A DNA stretch of 64,000 nt from Candidatus Brevundimonas phytovorans. GTDB lineage: Bacteria; Pseudomonadota; Alphaproteobacteria; Caulobacterales; Caulobacteraceae. Below the pieces are notes generated by a model. That model saw nothing but the letters and a program-made list of their open reading frames with translations. It made no database searches and had not been told where the DNA came from. This document shows, in pieces, positions 17,160 to 24,754 of this stretch (its first letter is position 1; each line of letters begins with the position of its first letter). The translations under genes were made by a program, and so were the position numbers. The DNA is taken from positions 1,079,001 through 1,143,000 of the forward strand of contig CP119309.1 of the NCBI GenBank assembly GCA_029203145.1. Reading direction: 5' to 3'.

Positions 17160-17654
17160 TTACGCGAGGGCCACCGCCGACAGGCGACGACGGCGGGACA
17201 GGAGTTGCAGGGTCACGCCCAGGATCAGCAGGACCAGAACGGTCAGCTGGAAGCCGACGACCAGAGGGTCCTCGACGCCCGAGGCGACGGGATCGCCCGC
17301 CGGCAGCCGGGTCAGGGTCTCGGTGACGCTGGGCAGCAGCAGGGTGAAGTAGGAGACGCTCAGCGCGATGGTCTCGATCGACCAGCGATAGCGGATCAGG
17401 GGCTTGATGAAGCCGACCGTCGCCCCGACCGTCAGGGAGATCAGGCTGAGCGCCGCCACGGCGGCCCCCGGCGGGGTGCGGATGACGAAAATGGCCGAGA
17501 TGGCGCCGATGAACATGAAGAACAGATAGGCCTTGCCCAGCCGCGTGGCGGGGTCGATCCGGCCGTGCATCAGCAGCAGGATCAGGCCGATGGGCACGGC
17601 GGGCAGGCTGCCGAGCGTATGAAACCAGCCCAGCGCAGACAGTTGGGGCAGCAT
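17160..17654 (-). CDS. Small multi-pass membrane protein, unknown function
   Basis: A 164-residue hydrophobic protein with about five predicted membrane segments: LGSLPAVPIGLILLLMHG, AYLFFMFIGAISAIFVI, AVAALSLISLTVGATVGF, IALSVSYFTLLLPSV and VVGFQLTVLVLLILGVTL. It ends in a basic tail (LSRRRRLS), suggesting a cytoplasmic C terminus. No family is recognised with confidence. It heads a probable two-gene unit with the DUF2188 gene. Confidence 0.7.
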   Translation of the reverse strand: MLPQLSALGWFHTLGSLPAVPIGLILLLMHGRIDPATRLGKAYLFFMFIGAISAIFVIRTPPGAAVAALSLISLTVGATVGFIKPLIRYRWSIETIALSVSYFTLLLPSVTETLTRLPAGDPVASGVEDPLVVGFQLTVLVLLILGVTLQLLSRRRRLSAVALA

Positions 17655-17860
17655 GGCGACACCTCAGGGTCAGGAGGAAGGATCAAGGCCACTGCACGCG
17701 CGAACAACGCCGCACCGTCAGCGTTGATCGACCGGGGGGCGCTGTCGAGTCACGCTGTGGTGACAAAATGCGAAGTCGCCCGCATCCATTTCCGCGTTCG
17801 GCGACGACTACTCTATGAAAGCGCAGGGGCGATGGTCGCCGAGGCGCAGGGGTAAGAGCG

Positions 17861-18280
17861 ATGGAAAGCCTGTTTCGTGACTTCTGGTGGCTGATGTTTC
17901 CGCTGGCGTGGATCGTCGGCGGGGGCGTGTCGAGCTTCTTTCGTTATCGCCGACAGAAGGACGCGCTGGACCTGATGCGCACCTACGCCGAGCGCGGGCA
18001 GGAGCCGCCCGAGGTCTTGTTGAAGATGGTCGGTGAGGCGGAGAAGGACGTCGATCTCTGGGACACGACCGGGCGGTCGTCGTCCTGTGCTCGTCGACCG
18101 GCGAACTACTGGTCGCTGTTTGGGCTGTTCTTCGCCCTGGCGGTCGGTTTTGCGGCGACCGGATATTTTACCGGCATCGACGGCGGCAGCGGCGCCTTCA
18201 TGGTCGTGGGCGTCACCATGGGCGCCGTGGCGATCTGGGCGCTGATCAACGCCATCGCACGGCAGGACGGACGCTCCTGA
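17861..18280 (+). CDS. DUF6249-type membrane protein, cassette copy 1
   Basis: A 139-residue protein with one N-terminal membrane segment (FWWLMFPLAWIVGGG), a basic turn (RYRRQK), the motif TYAERGQEPPEVLLKMV, and two C-terminal membrane helices (SLFGLFFALAVGFAATGYF; FMVVGVTMGAVAIWALI). The layout and the ERGQ-PPEV motif match the gene at 19241, which is a clearer DUF6249 member. It stands 27 bp upstream of an ECF sigma factor gene on the same strand. A role in signalling to that sigma factor is inferred only from context. Confidence 0.7.
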   Translation: MESLFRDFWWLMFPLAWIVGGGVSSFFRYRRQKDALDLMRTYAERGQEPPEVLLKMVGEAEKDVDLWDTTGRSSSCARRPANYWSLFGLFFALAVGFAATGYFTGIDGGSGAFMVVGVTMGAVAIWALINAIARQDGRS

Positions 18281-18307
18281 GCGGCGCGCGCCGGGGGGCG
18301 GACGATC

Positions 18308-18835
18308 ATGACCGATGCGGAACTGGCCGCGCAGGCGCGAGCGGGATCGGACACGGCCTTCACCCGCCTGATCGAGCGGCATCAGGCGGCGGTGCGGGGG
18401 TTCCTGCGCCGCACCCTGGGCGGGGGCTGGGCCGAGGCGGACGATGTGGCGCAGGAGGCCATCCTGACCGCCTGGCGTTCCCTGCATCGACTGAAGGACG
18501 TTTCGAGCTTTCGCAGCTGGCTTCTGGGCATAGCTTGGCGGCGGGCGCAGGACCGCATTCGCGCCTCCCGGCGCGGCGCGGCGCGGGAGGCCGCGTGGCT
18601 GGAGACCCTGGAGGCGCCGAGCGGCGTCTCGCCCGCCGAGCGGTTGGCCCTGGCCCAGGCCATGGCGGGATTGACGCCGGATGTGCGGGCCTGCGTCGCC
18701 CTGTGCCTGGCCGACGGCTGGTCGCACGCCGAGACGGCGCTGGCCCTGTCCTTGCCTTTGGGCACGGTGAAGTCCCATGTTGCACGCGGTCGCGCGCGTC
18801 TGTTCGAGGCGCTGGGAGGCTCCGATGACGCCTGA
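18308..18835 (+). CDS. ECF-type RNA polymerase sigma factor, cassette copy 1
   Basis: A 175-residue extracytoplasmic-function sigma factor that would direct RNA polymerase to a small regulon. Region 2 lies at about 15-80 (AFTRLIERHQAAVRGFLRR; EADDVAQEAILTAWRSLHR; FRSWLLGIAWRRAQDRIR). Region 4 lies at about 120-170 (LTPDVRACVALCLADGWSHAETALAL; LPLGTVKSHVARGRARLFEAL), a standard helix-turn-helix. Its stop overlaps the start of the next membrane-protein gene by 11 bases, the arrangement usual for a sigma factor and its regulator. The signal and target promoters are unknown. Confidence 0.9.
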   Translation: MTDAELAAQARAGSDTAFTRLIERHQAAVRGFLRRTLGGGWAEADDVAQEAILTAWRSLHRLKDVSSFRSWLLGIAWRRAQDRIRASRRGAAREAAWLETLEAPSGVSPAERLALAQAMAGLTPDVRACVALCLADGWSHAETALALSLPLGTVKSHVARGRARLFEALGGSDDA

Positions 18836-19121
18836 ACAGAAGCTGGCGGCGATCTTCGCCCAACAGGCCGCGCCCGCGCGCGACCTGGTCTTCATGGCGG
18901 TCGTGGCCCAGAGGATCGCGCGGCGTCGCGCCGTCCTGTCGGTCCTGGCGGGTCTGCCCTGGGCGCTGGTGGCGGCAGTGGTGCTGTGGGCCCTGCAACC
19001 TGTATTGCAAAGGGTCTGGACCGGGGGCAGCGAATTGGCCCCGGTGCTGGGGATGCTGGGTCTGAGCGCCGTCGCCCTGGCGGCGGCCTTCGAGGCGGTG
19101 CGCCGTCTGACGCCGGGCTGA
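18825..19121 (+). CDS. Small membrane protein, putative sigma-factor regulator, copy 1
   Basis: A 98-residue protein starting inside the sigma gene (ATG at 18825, 11-base overlap). It has a short cytoplasmic N part (EQKLAAIFAQQAAPARDLVFMAVVAQRIARRR) and two membrane helices (VLSVLAGLPWALVAAVVLWAL; VLGMLGLSAVALAAAFEAV). No zinc-binding anti-sigma motif is seen. The N-terminal pattern (FA-AP-D-xF-V) resembles that of the protein encoded at 20191, the same position in the second cassette. An anti-sigma or membrane-tether function is inferred from the overlap and topology. Confidence 0.6.
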   Translation: MTPEQKLAAIFAQQAAPARDLVFMAVVAQRIARRRAVLSVLAGLPWALVAAVVLWALQPVLQRVWTGGSELAPVLGMLGLSAVALAAAFEAVRRLTPG

Positions 19122-19240
19122 GCCACCTTACAAAGAGTTCATGCCGGGGCCTGCATCTGATCGGTGCGATCACCGCCTCTTGTTATCAGAAGGCCGCAGC
19201 GTCACGCTCGGCTCCAACATTTCAAGAAGGGGCGAAACCC

Positions 19241-19618
19241 ATGGCCGAAGAATTCATTCCCATCGCGTTTTTCATCATGATCGGCGCGATCGTGCTTGTG
19301 CCAGCCTGGCTGAAGAGCAAGGAGCGCAAGGAGATGCAGGCGACGCTGCGCTCGGCGATCGAGAGGGGCCAGCCGCTGCCGCCCGAAGTCATCGACGCGC
19401 TCAGCAAGGAAAACATCAAGCCGCCGGCGACCGCGTCTCGCGACCTGCGCGTCGGGGTCATCCTGCTGGCGGTCAGCCTCGGCTTCGCGCTCTTTGGCTA
19501 TGCGGTCAGCTTCGCCGAGATGGACGCCTTCTATCCGCTGGTCGGCATCGCCGCCGTGCCCGGCATGATCGGTCTGGCCTTCATCGTCTTGAGCGTCTTC
19601 AACAAGAACAAGGGCTGA
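19241..19618 (+). CDS. DUF6249 family membrane protein, cassette copy 2
   Basis: A 125-residue protein with an N-terminal membrane segment (FIPIAFFIMIGAIVLVPAWL), a basic stop-transfer (KSKERKE), the motif AIERGQPLPPEVIDALSKE, and two more helices (LRVGVILLAVSLGFALFGYAV; LVGIAAVPGMIGLAFIVLSVF). This is the typical DUF6249 layout. The ATG at 19241 follows aagaagggg. It stands 25 bp before an ECF sigma factor gene, mirroring the pair at 17861/18308. Confidence 0.8.
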   Translation: MAEEFIPIAFFIMIGAIVLVPAWLKSKERKEMQATLRSAIERGQPLPPEVIDALSKENIKPPATASRDLRVGVILLAVSLGFALFGYAVSFAEMDAFYPLVGIAAVPGMIGLAFIVLSVFNKNKG

Positions 19619-19643
19619 GGGGCGACGGGGAGGGGGGACCGTC

Positions 19644-20201
19644 ATGGCCAAGCCTTTACGCGACCTGCATGATGTCGAGCTCGCCGCCCTGTCGGCGGCG
19701 GGCGGGCGTCGCGAGTTCGGAGAGTTGGTGCGTCGCCACAGTCCGGCGGTGCGCGGGTTGCTGCGTCGGATGGGGGCGCAGCCCGCTCTCGCCGACGACG
19801 TGGCTCAGGACGCCTTTCTCTTGGCGTTCGAGAAGTGCGCCGAGTTTCGGGGCGAGGGGACGTTCGGCGCCTGGATCAAGCGTATCGCTGCGCGCCTGTA
19901 TCTGAAGCGTCGCTCGAAGGACGCCCGCTATGTGGCCGAGATCGAGAACGACGAGGTCGCACCCCATGTCGACAGCGCCGGGCGCGTGGATCTGGACGAG
20001 GCGATGAAGGGGCTGACCGAGCCGGAACGCCTGTGCGTCTCCCTGTGTCACGGGGCGGGCCTGTCCCATCCCGAAATCGCGGCCGCCATTAATTTGCCGC
20101 TTGGAACGGTGAAATCTCATGTCAAGCGTGGTCTGGATAAACTTCGGGCCCGGCTCCAGCCGGAACCGGTTGCTCACGGGAGCGCATCCCATGTCGGTTG
20201 A
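19644..20201 (+). CDS. ECF-type RNA polymerase sigma factor, cassette copy 2
   Basis: A 185-residue ECF sigma factor. Region 2 includes EFGELVRRHSPAVRGLLRRMG, LADDVAQDAFLLAFEKCAEF and TFGAWIKRIAARLYLKRRSK. Region 4 includes LTEPERLCVSLCHGAGLSHPEIAAAI and LPLGTVKSHVKRGLDKLRARL. It parallels the sigma factor at 18308 and shares the region-4 sequence LPLGTVKSHV. Its stop overlaps the next gene's start by 11 bases, exactly as in the first cassette. The regulon and signal are not known. Confidence 0.9.
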   Translation: MAKPLRDLHDVELAALSAAGGRREFGELVRRHSPAVRGLLRRMGAQPALADDVAQDAFLLAFEKCAEFRGEGTFGAWIKRIAARLYLKRRSKDARYVAEIENDEVAPHVDSAGRVDLDEAMKGLTEPERLCVSLCHGAGLSHPEIAAAINLPLGTVKSHVKRGLDKLRARLQPEPVAHGSASHVG

Positions 20202-20616
20202 TGAATTCGATCCAGCTATCGAACGCCTGTTCGCGCGGGCGCCCGGCTTCGCCGATTCGGCCCAGTTCGAGGCCGGCGTGGCGGCGAAACTGTCGAAAAC
20301 CTCGCGGTTCCGCACCGTGGCTCTTTCGGTCGCTGGCCTGGTCGGGGGGCTCATCGCGGTCCGTGAGGTCCTGAACGTCAATTTCAACTTCACCGAGTCG
20401 TCGGCGTCCGCTTCGACGGGCGCTGAACCTGTCGCGCAGGGTCTGAGCATGGCGGGTGTGGACGCGGGTCTGGCTGTCCAGTCCCTGCTGGATCGGCTGG
20501 GGCTGAGCGGCCTGGACATGAGCGCCATGGGCGGGATGCAGATGTTCTGGGCCACAGCCGGGGTGCTGGTCGCCCTGTTGGCGGCGGGCGTCGTTAAGCT
20601 GTCCCAGGAAATCTGA
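20191..20616 (+). CDS. Membrane protein, putative sigma-factor regulator, copy 2
   Basis: A 141-residue protein that starts 11 bases inside the sigma factor gene. The N-terminal cytoplasmic part (DEFDPAIERLFARAPGFADSAQFEAGVAAKL) is followed by a membrane helix (TVALSVAGLVGGLIAV), a polar linker of about 60 residues and a second helix (MFWATAGVLVALLAAGVV). The linker would lie in the periplasm if the N terminus is inside. There is no HxxxCxxC anti-sigma zinc motif. A role in restraining the sigma factor is inferred from overlap and topology. Confidence 0.6.
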   Translation: MSVDEFDPAIERLFARAPGFADSAQFEAGVAAKLSKTSRFRTVALSVAGLVGGLIAVREVLNVNFNFTESSASASTGAEPVAQGLSMAGVDAGLAVQSLLDRLGLSGLDMSAMGGMQMFWATAGVLVALLAAGVVKLSQEI

Positions 20617-20697
20617 CCGCCGTTTTCCTGCCGAAGTCACGACCTACTGCTGAAATTTCGGGTCGTGGCGCGAACGCCTGCGTTGCGGGCGCGGCGA

Positions 20698-20713
20698 CGA
20701 CCCTCTAGGGTCG
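20698..20713. other. Palindrome between the sigma cassette and the TPR gene
   Basis: A perfect 7-bp inverted repeat (cgaccct / agggtcg) with a two-base centre sits in the 145-bp gap after the second cassette. It may be a regulatory site or part of a weak terminator. No T run follows. Confidence 0.3.
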
Positions 20714-20761
20714 CGCCGGTTTAGCGACCAGTCTTGGCAGCGGTTTTTGGGGCGACGTTTC

Positions 20762-21553
20762 GTGGTTGATGTCTTCGAACAAGTCGAGGAGGAGCTTCGC
20801 TCCGATCGATACAATCGTATGGCCCGCACCTGGCTGCCGATCGGCGCGGGCTTGCTGGCGGTCGCCCTGGTCGCCGCCCTGGCCTGGTGGGGCTGGCAGA
20901 GCTATCAGACCAATCAGGCCGATAAGGCCTCGGCCGCTTATGACCGCGGCATGACCGCGCTTCAGGCCAACAACCCGTCGGGCGCCGACGCCGCCTTCGC
21001 CGAGGCCGCCAAGTCTGGCAATGGCGCCTACAAGGCCCTGGCCCTGATGCAGCAGGCCGGAATCGCCGTCTCGGCCAACAAGACCGATGACGCGGTCAAG
21101 CTGTTCGACGACGCCGCCAAGGCCGCGGGCGATCCGATCATCGCCGACGCCGCCGCGCTGAAGGCCGCCTTCCTGGTCATGGACACGGCCCCGCTGGCCG
21201 ACATCCAGAAGCGTCTGGAACCTCTGGCGAAAGACAAGCGTCCGCTGCACGCCTTCGCCCAGGAAGCCCAGGCCATGGCCCTGCTGCAACACGGCAAGAC
21301 CGCCGACGCCCGCCAGATCTTCGTCCAGCTGCAACTGGGCCAGGACGTGCCTGATTCGATTCGCCAGCGCGCCCAAGCGGGGGTTCAGGCGGTTGATTCC
21401 GGCACCGCCGCCGGACTCGCCGCCATTGTGAAAGCCGCCGCCGCGACGCCGGCGCCCGTCATTGCGCCGGCGCCCGCCGCCGCCCAGGCTCAAGCCCCGG
21501 CCCAAGCTCAGGCCCCCGCTGCAGAGGCGGCGCCCGCCGCCGCTCGCCCGTAA
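20762..21553 (+). CDS. YfgM-like TPR protein, membrane anchored
   Basis: A 263-residue protein of the YfgM/TPR_21 type. The GTG at 20762 (MVDVFEQVEEELRSDRYNRM) is the likely start; the longer frame begins at TTG 20747. An amphipathic N terminus precedes one membrane helix (WLPIGAGLLAVALVAALAWWGW) and then TPR-like helices (ASAAYDRGMTALQANNPSGADAAFAEAAKSG). The C-terminal tail is rich in Ala, Pro and Gln. Family members in E. coli associate with the Sec translocon and periplasmic chaperones. It lies 23 bp upstream of bamB, supporting a shared role in envelope protein biogenesis. Confidence 0.82.
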   Translation: MVDVFEQVEEELRSDRYNRMARTWLPIGAGLLAVALVAALAWWGWQSYQTNQADKASAAYDRGMTALQANNPSGADAAFAEAAKSGNGAYKALALMQQAGIAVSANKTDDAVKLFDDAAKAAGDPIIADAAALKAAFLVMDTAPLADIQKRLEPLAKDKRPLHAFAQEAQAMALLQHGKTADARQIFVQLQLGQDVPDSIRQRAQAGVQAVDSGTAAGLAAIVKAAAATPAPVIAPAPAAAQAQAPAQAQAPAAEAAPAAARP

Positions 21554-21576
21554 TCGCCGCTTTCAGGACGCCATCC

Positions 21577-22998
21577 ATGAACCGTACGCTGAAAGTCGCC
21601 CTGCTGTGCGGCCTCGCCCTGACCGTCGCTTCTTGCGGCACGGTGCGCAACGCCCTGCCGTTCGGTCTGGGCAAGGCCAAGGAGGATGTCGCCAAGGCGA
21701 CCGAGGGGCAACGCATCTCGATCCTGGAATTCGAGCAACAACTGGCGCCGTCGGCCGCCCTGTCGGGGCGTGACTTCTTCCTGCCGGGCCCGCAGGCCGC
21801 CACGGCCTGGACCCAGCCCGGCGGCAACGCCGAGAACGCGGTGGAACACGTCATCGCGGCGCCTGACTTCACCGTCGCGTGGAAGCGCAACATCGGCGCC
21901 GGCTCCAGCGATACGCGTCAGGTCATGGCTCCGGTCGTGGCGGACAACGGCAAGGTCTTCGTGCTGGACGGCGAGGCCGGCGTCACCGCCGTCGATGCTG
22001 GTTCCGGCGCTGTGTTGTGGAAAGCCGACGTCAAGGTCGAGGAACACGACAAGGGTTCGCGCTTCCTGGGCATCGGCTTCGGCGGCGGCGCGGGCGGCGG
22101 CGGCTTTGGCGGCGGCGTGGCCGTCAGCGACGGCAAGGTCTTCGTCTCCTCGGGCTATCGCACCATGACGGCGCTGGACGCTGCGACGGGCGCCGTCCTG
22201 TGGCGTTCGACGGTCGACCTGCCGATCCACGGCGCGCCGACGGTGGCGGGACAGCGCGTCTTTGTCATCGACGTCGACAACCAACTGATCGCCTTCAACA
22301 CCAATACGGGTCAGCAGGACTGGTCCTATCGCGGCATCACCGAGCCGGCCCGCATCATGCGCGCCGCCAGCCCGGCGGTCAGCGGCGATACGGTCATCGC
22401 GCCCTTCTCCTCGGGCGAGCTGGTGGCCCTTCGCGCGTCGAACGGTCAGCCTGTGTGGCAAGAGGTCCTGTCGCGCACCAGCCGCACCAGCGCCCTGTCC
22501 GAGATTCGCGACATCGCCGGTCGCCCCGTCATCAGCCGCGGCTCGGTCTACGCCATCAGCCATTCCGGCGTCCTGCAGTCGATGGATATCCGTTCGGGCC
22601 AGCCGAAATGGTCGCTGCCGGTCGCGGGCGTCAACGCGCCCCTGCCGGTCGGCGACGTGGTCTATGTCGTGTCCAAGGCCGGTGAACTGACCGTGGTCAA
22701 CCGCGAGAACGGTCAGGTCTACTGGACCCGCGATCTGAACGAGGGTCGCGTCCGCAAGGAGGGCGGCGTCCTCGGCTTCGGCAAGCGCACGGTGCGTCCG
22801 ACCTGGTCGGGCCCGATTCTGGCGTCCAACCGTCTGGTTCTGGTCAATTCGGACGGCGAGGCCGTGGCCTTTGATCCGAAAACCGGCGCCCAGCAAGCCA
22901 GCCTCAAACTGGGCGCAGCCGCCTATATCGCTCCCGCCGCCTACAACGGCGCGCTCTATGTCCTGACGGACAAGGGCGAACTGGTCAGCATCCGCTGA
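21577..22998 (+). CDS. bamB: Outer-membrane protein assembly factor BamB
   Basis: A 473-residue lipoprotein subunit of the BAM complex, which inserts beta-barrel proteins into the outer membrane. The lipobox is VASC with Cys at residue 20. Eight-bladed PQQ-like repeats are evident (VFVLDGEAGVTAVDAGSGAVLWKADV; MTALDAATGAVLWRSTVDLP; LYVLTDKGELVSIR at the C terminus). A glycine-rich insert (GFGGGAGGGGFGGG, around residue 168) interrupts one blade. The gene is followed 32 bp later by der and preceded by the TPR gene, the order seen in many proteobacteria. Confidence 0.93.
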   Translation: MNRTLKVALLCGLALTVASCGTVRNALPFGLGKAKEDVAKATEGQRISILEFEQQLAPSAALSGRDFFLPGPQAATAWTQPGGNAENAVEHVIAAPDFTVAWKRNIGAGSSDTRQVMAPVVADNGKVFVLDGEAGVTAVDAGSGAVLWKADVKVEEHDKGSRFLGIGFGGGAGGGGFGGGVAVSDGKVFVSSGYRTMTALDAATGAVLWRSTVDLPIHGAPTVAGQRVFVIDVDNQLIAFNTNTGQQDWSYRGITEPARIMRAASPAVSGDTVIAPFSSGELVALRASNGQPVWQEVLSRTSRTSALSEIRDIAGRPVISRGSVYAISHSGVLQSMDIRSGQPKWSLPVAGVNAPLPVGDVVYVVSKAGELTVVNRENGQVYWTRDLNEGRVRKEGGVLGFGKRTVRPTWSGPILASNRLVLVNSDGEAVAFDPKTGAQQASLKLGAAAYIAPAAYNGALYVLTDKGELVSIR

Positions 22999-23030
22999 CC
23001 TTTTCTCTGTTTTTGAGTTAGAAAGCCGAC

Positions 23031-24656
23031 ATGGCTCTAAAAGTCGCCATCGTCGGCCGGCCCAACGTGGGCAAGTCGACACTGTTCAACCGACTCGTCG
23101 GCAAGCGTTTGGCGCTTGTCGATGATCGCCCGGGCGTGACCCGTGACCGTCGCTATGCCGACGGCAATATCGGCGACATGGATCTGACGCTGATCGACAC
23201 GGCCGGCTACGAAGACGTCACCGACGACAGCCTGGAAGCCCGGATGCGCGAGCAGACCGAGGCCGCGCTGGACGACGCCGAAGTGGTCATGTTCATGATG
23301 GATGCCCGCGAGGGCGTGACGTCGCTGGACCGCATCTTCGCCGAGCGTCTGCGCAAGGTGCACAAGCCGATCATCCTGCTGGCCAACAAGTCCGAAAGCC
23401 GCGAGAGCGGCGGCGGCGTCGGCGAAGCCCACGCTTTGGGCTTTGGCGAGCCGGTCGCCATCTCGGCCGAGCACGGCGAGGGCATGGCCGATCTGTATCA
23501 GGCCCTGCTGGCGGCTTCGGCCGACATCTTCATCGAAGAGATCGACGAACCGGACAAGCCGATCCGCATCGCCATCATCGGTCGCCCCAATGCGGGCAAG
23601 TCGACGCTGATCAACCGGATGCTGGGCGAAGACCGGCTGCTGACCGGCCCCGAGGCGGGGATCACCCGCGACTCCATCTCGGTCGACTGGGAATACGAAG
23701 GCAAGGCGATCCGCTTCGTCGACACCGCCGGGATGCGCCGCAAGGCGCGCGTCCAGGAGAAGCTGGAAAAGCTGTCGGTCGCCGACACCATCCGCGCCAT
23801 TACCTTCGCCGAGGTGGTCGTGCTGGTGATGGACAAGGACGACGCCTTCGACACCCAGGACCTGCAGTTGGCCGACCTGGTCGAACGCGAAGGCCGCGCC
23901 CTGGTCTATGTCGCGTCCAAGTGGGACCTGGAAGAAGAGCCGCAGGCCAAGATGGCAGAGCTCAAGTCCTTGGCCGAAAACAAGCTGCCGCAGCTGAAGG
24001 GCTCGCCCTTCGTCGCCCTGTCGTCGCACAACGGTCGCGGCGTCGAGCGGCTGATGCCGGCCATCATCAAGGCCTATGAAACCTGGTCGGTGAAGGTCAA
24101 GACCAAGGACCTGAACACCTGGCTGGCCATGGCCACGCAGAGGCATCCGCCGCCCGCCGTCAACGGCAAGCGCGTGAAGCCTAAATACATGGCCCAGACC
24201 AAGGCCCGTCCGCCGACGTTCGTGCTGATGGCCAGCCGCGCCTCGGACATGCCGGAGCACTATCAGCGCTATCTGGTGAACAGCCTGCGTGAAAGCTTCG
24301 ACCTGCCCGGCACCCCGATCCGCCTGACGGTCAAGTCGGGCGCGCCAAACCCCTATGCCGAGGGCGGCGCCAAATCCGGTCCCGAACGCTACAAGGGCAC
24401 GGCCAAGACCGCGCCGCGCAAGGTGCTCAAGGCCGAGAAGGCCGCTGAGGCCCTGTCCAACCTGCCCGGCAAGGCGCTGGAACAGAAGAAGTCGGGCATC
24501 AAGCCCAAGGTCAAGGCGCTGGGCGGTCTGAAAGCCAGTTCCAGCAAGAAGGCTGGTCAGTCCATCGCGATCCAGAAGGGCGCCCGTGGCGGTGCGCGTC
24601 AGGTCTCGCGTTCGGGCCGGGTCCGCACCGGCCAGAAGCACGCGCCGAAGAAGTAG
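23031..24656 (+). CDS. der: Ribosome biogenesis GTPase Der (EngA)
   Basis: A 541-residue double GTPase needed for 50S ribosome assembly. The two G domains have P-loops GRPNVGKSTLFNRL (near residue 8) and GRPNAGKSTLINRM (near 184), switch segments PGVTRD and AGITRD, and DTAGYED / DTAGMRR as G3. The KH-like domain follows (LNTWLAMATQRHPPPAVNGKR). The last ~90 residues are a Lys/Ala/Gly-rich basic tail not present in E. coli Der, probably an RNA-binding extension. A strong hairpin terminator lies 26 bp past the stop. Confidence 0.95.
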   Translation: MALKVAIVGRPNVGKSTLFNRLVGKRLALVDDRPGVTRDRRYADGNIGDMDLTLIDTAGYEDVTDDSLEARMREQTEAALDDAEVVMFMMDAREGVTSLDRIFAERLRKVHKPIILLANKSESRESGGGVGEAHALGFGEPVAISAEHGEGMADLYQALLAASADIFIEEIDEPDKPIRIAIIGRPNAGKSTLINRMLGEDRLLTGPEAGITRDSISVDWEYEGKAIRFVDTAGMRRKARVQEKLEKLSVADTIRAITFAEVVVLVMDKDDAFDTQDLQLADLVEREGRALVYVASKWDLEEEPQAKMAELKSLAENKLPQLKGSPFVALSSHNGRGVERLMPAIIKAYETWSVKVKTKDLNTWLAMATQRHPPPAVNGKRVKPKYMAQTKARPPTFVLMASRASDMPEHYQRYLVNSLRESFDLPGTPIRLTVKSGAPNPYAEGGAKSGPERYKGTAKTAPRKVLKAEKAAEALSNLPGKALEQKKSGIKPKVKALGGLKASSSKKAGQSIAIQKGARGGARQVSRSGRVRTGQKHAPKK

Positions 24657-24682
24657 GCCGCCGTCACAGGCAGCCAGGGTTG

Positions 24683-24716
24683 AAGGGCGAGCGGTCGGCG
24701 ACGACGGCTCGCCCTT
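24683..24716 (+). terminator. Terminator downstream of der
   Basis: A 10-bp perfect stem (aagggcgagc / gctcgccctt) with a 14-nt loop, followed by ctgcttt, lies between der and the convergent membrane protein gene. It may serve both directions, since the other strand also ends in a short T-containing stretch. Confidence 0.7.
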
Positions 24717-24754
24717 CTGCTTTGCGGCCTTGGCCGTTATGATCGCAGTCGGGG

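Noticed and set aside
21508..23082. 524-codon minus-strand frame opposite bamB
   Set aside because: Antisense shadow with His/Asp/Gly-rich composition.
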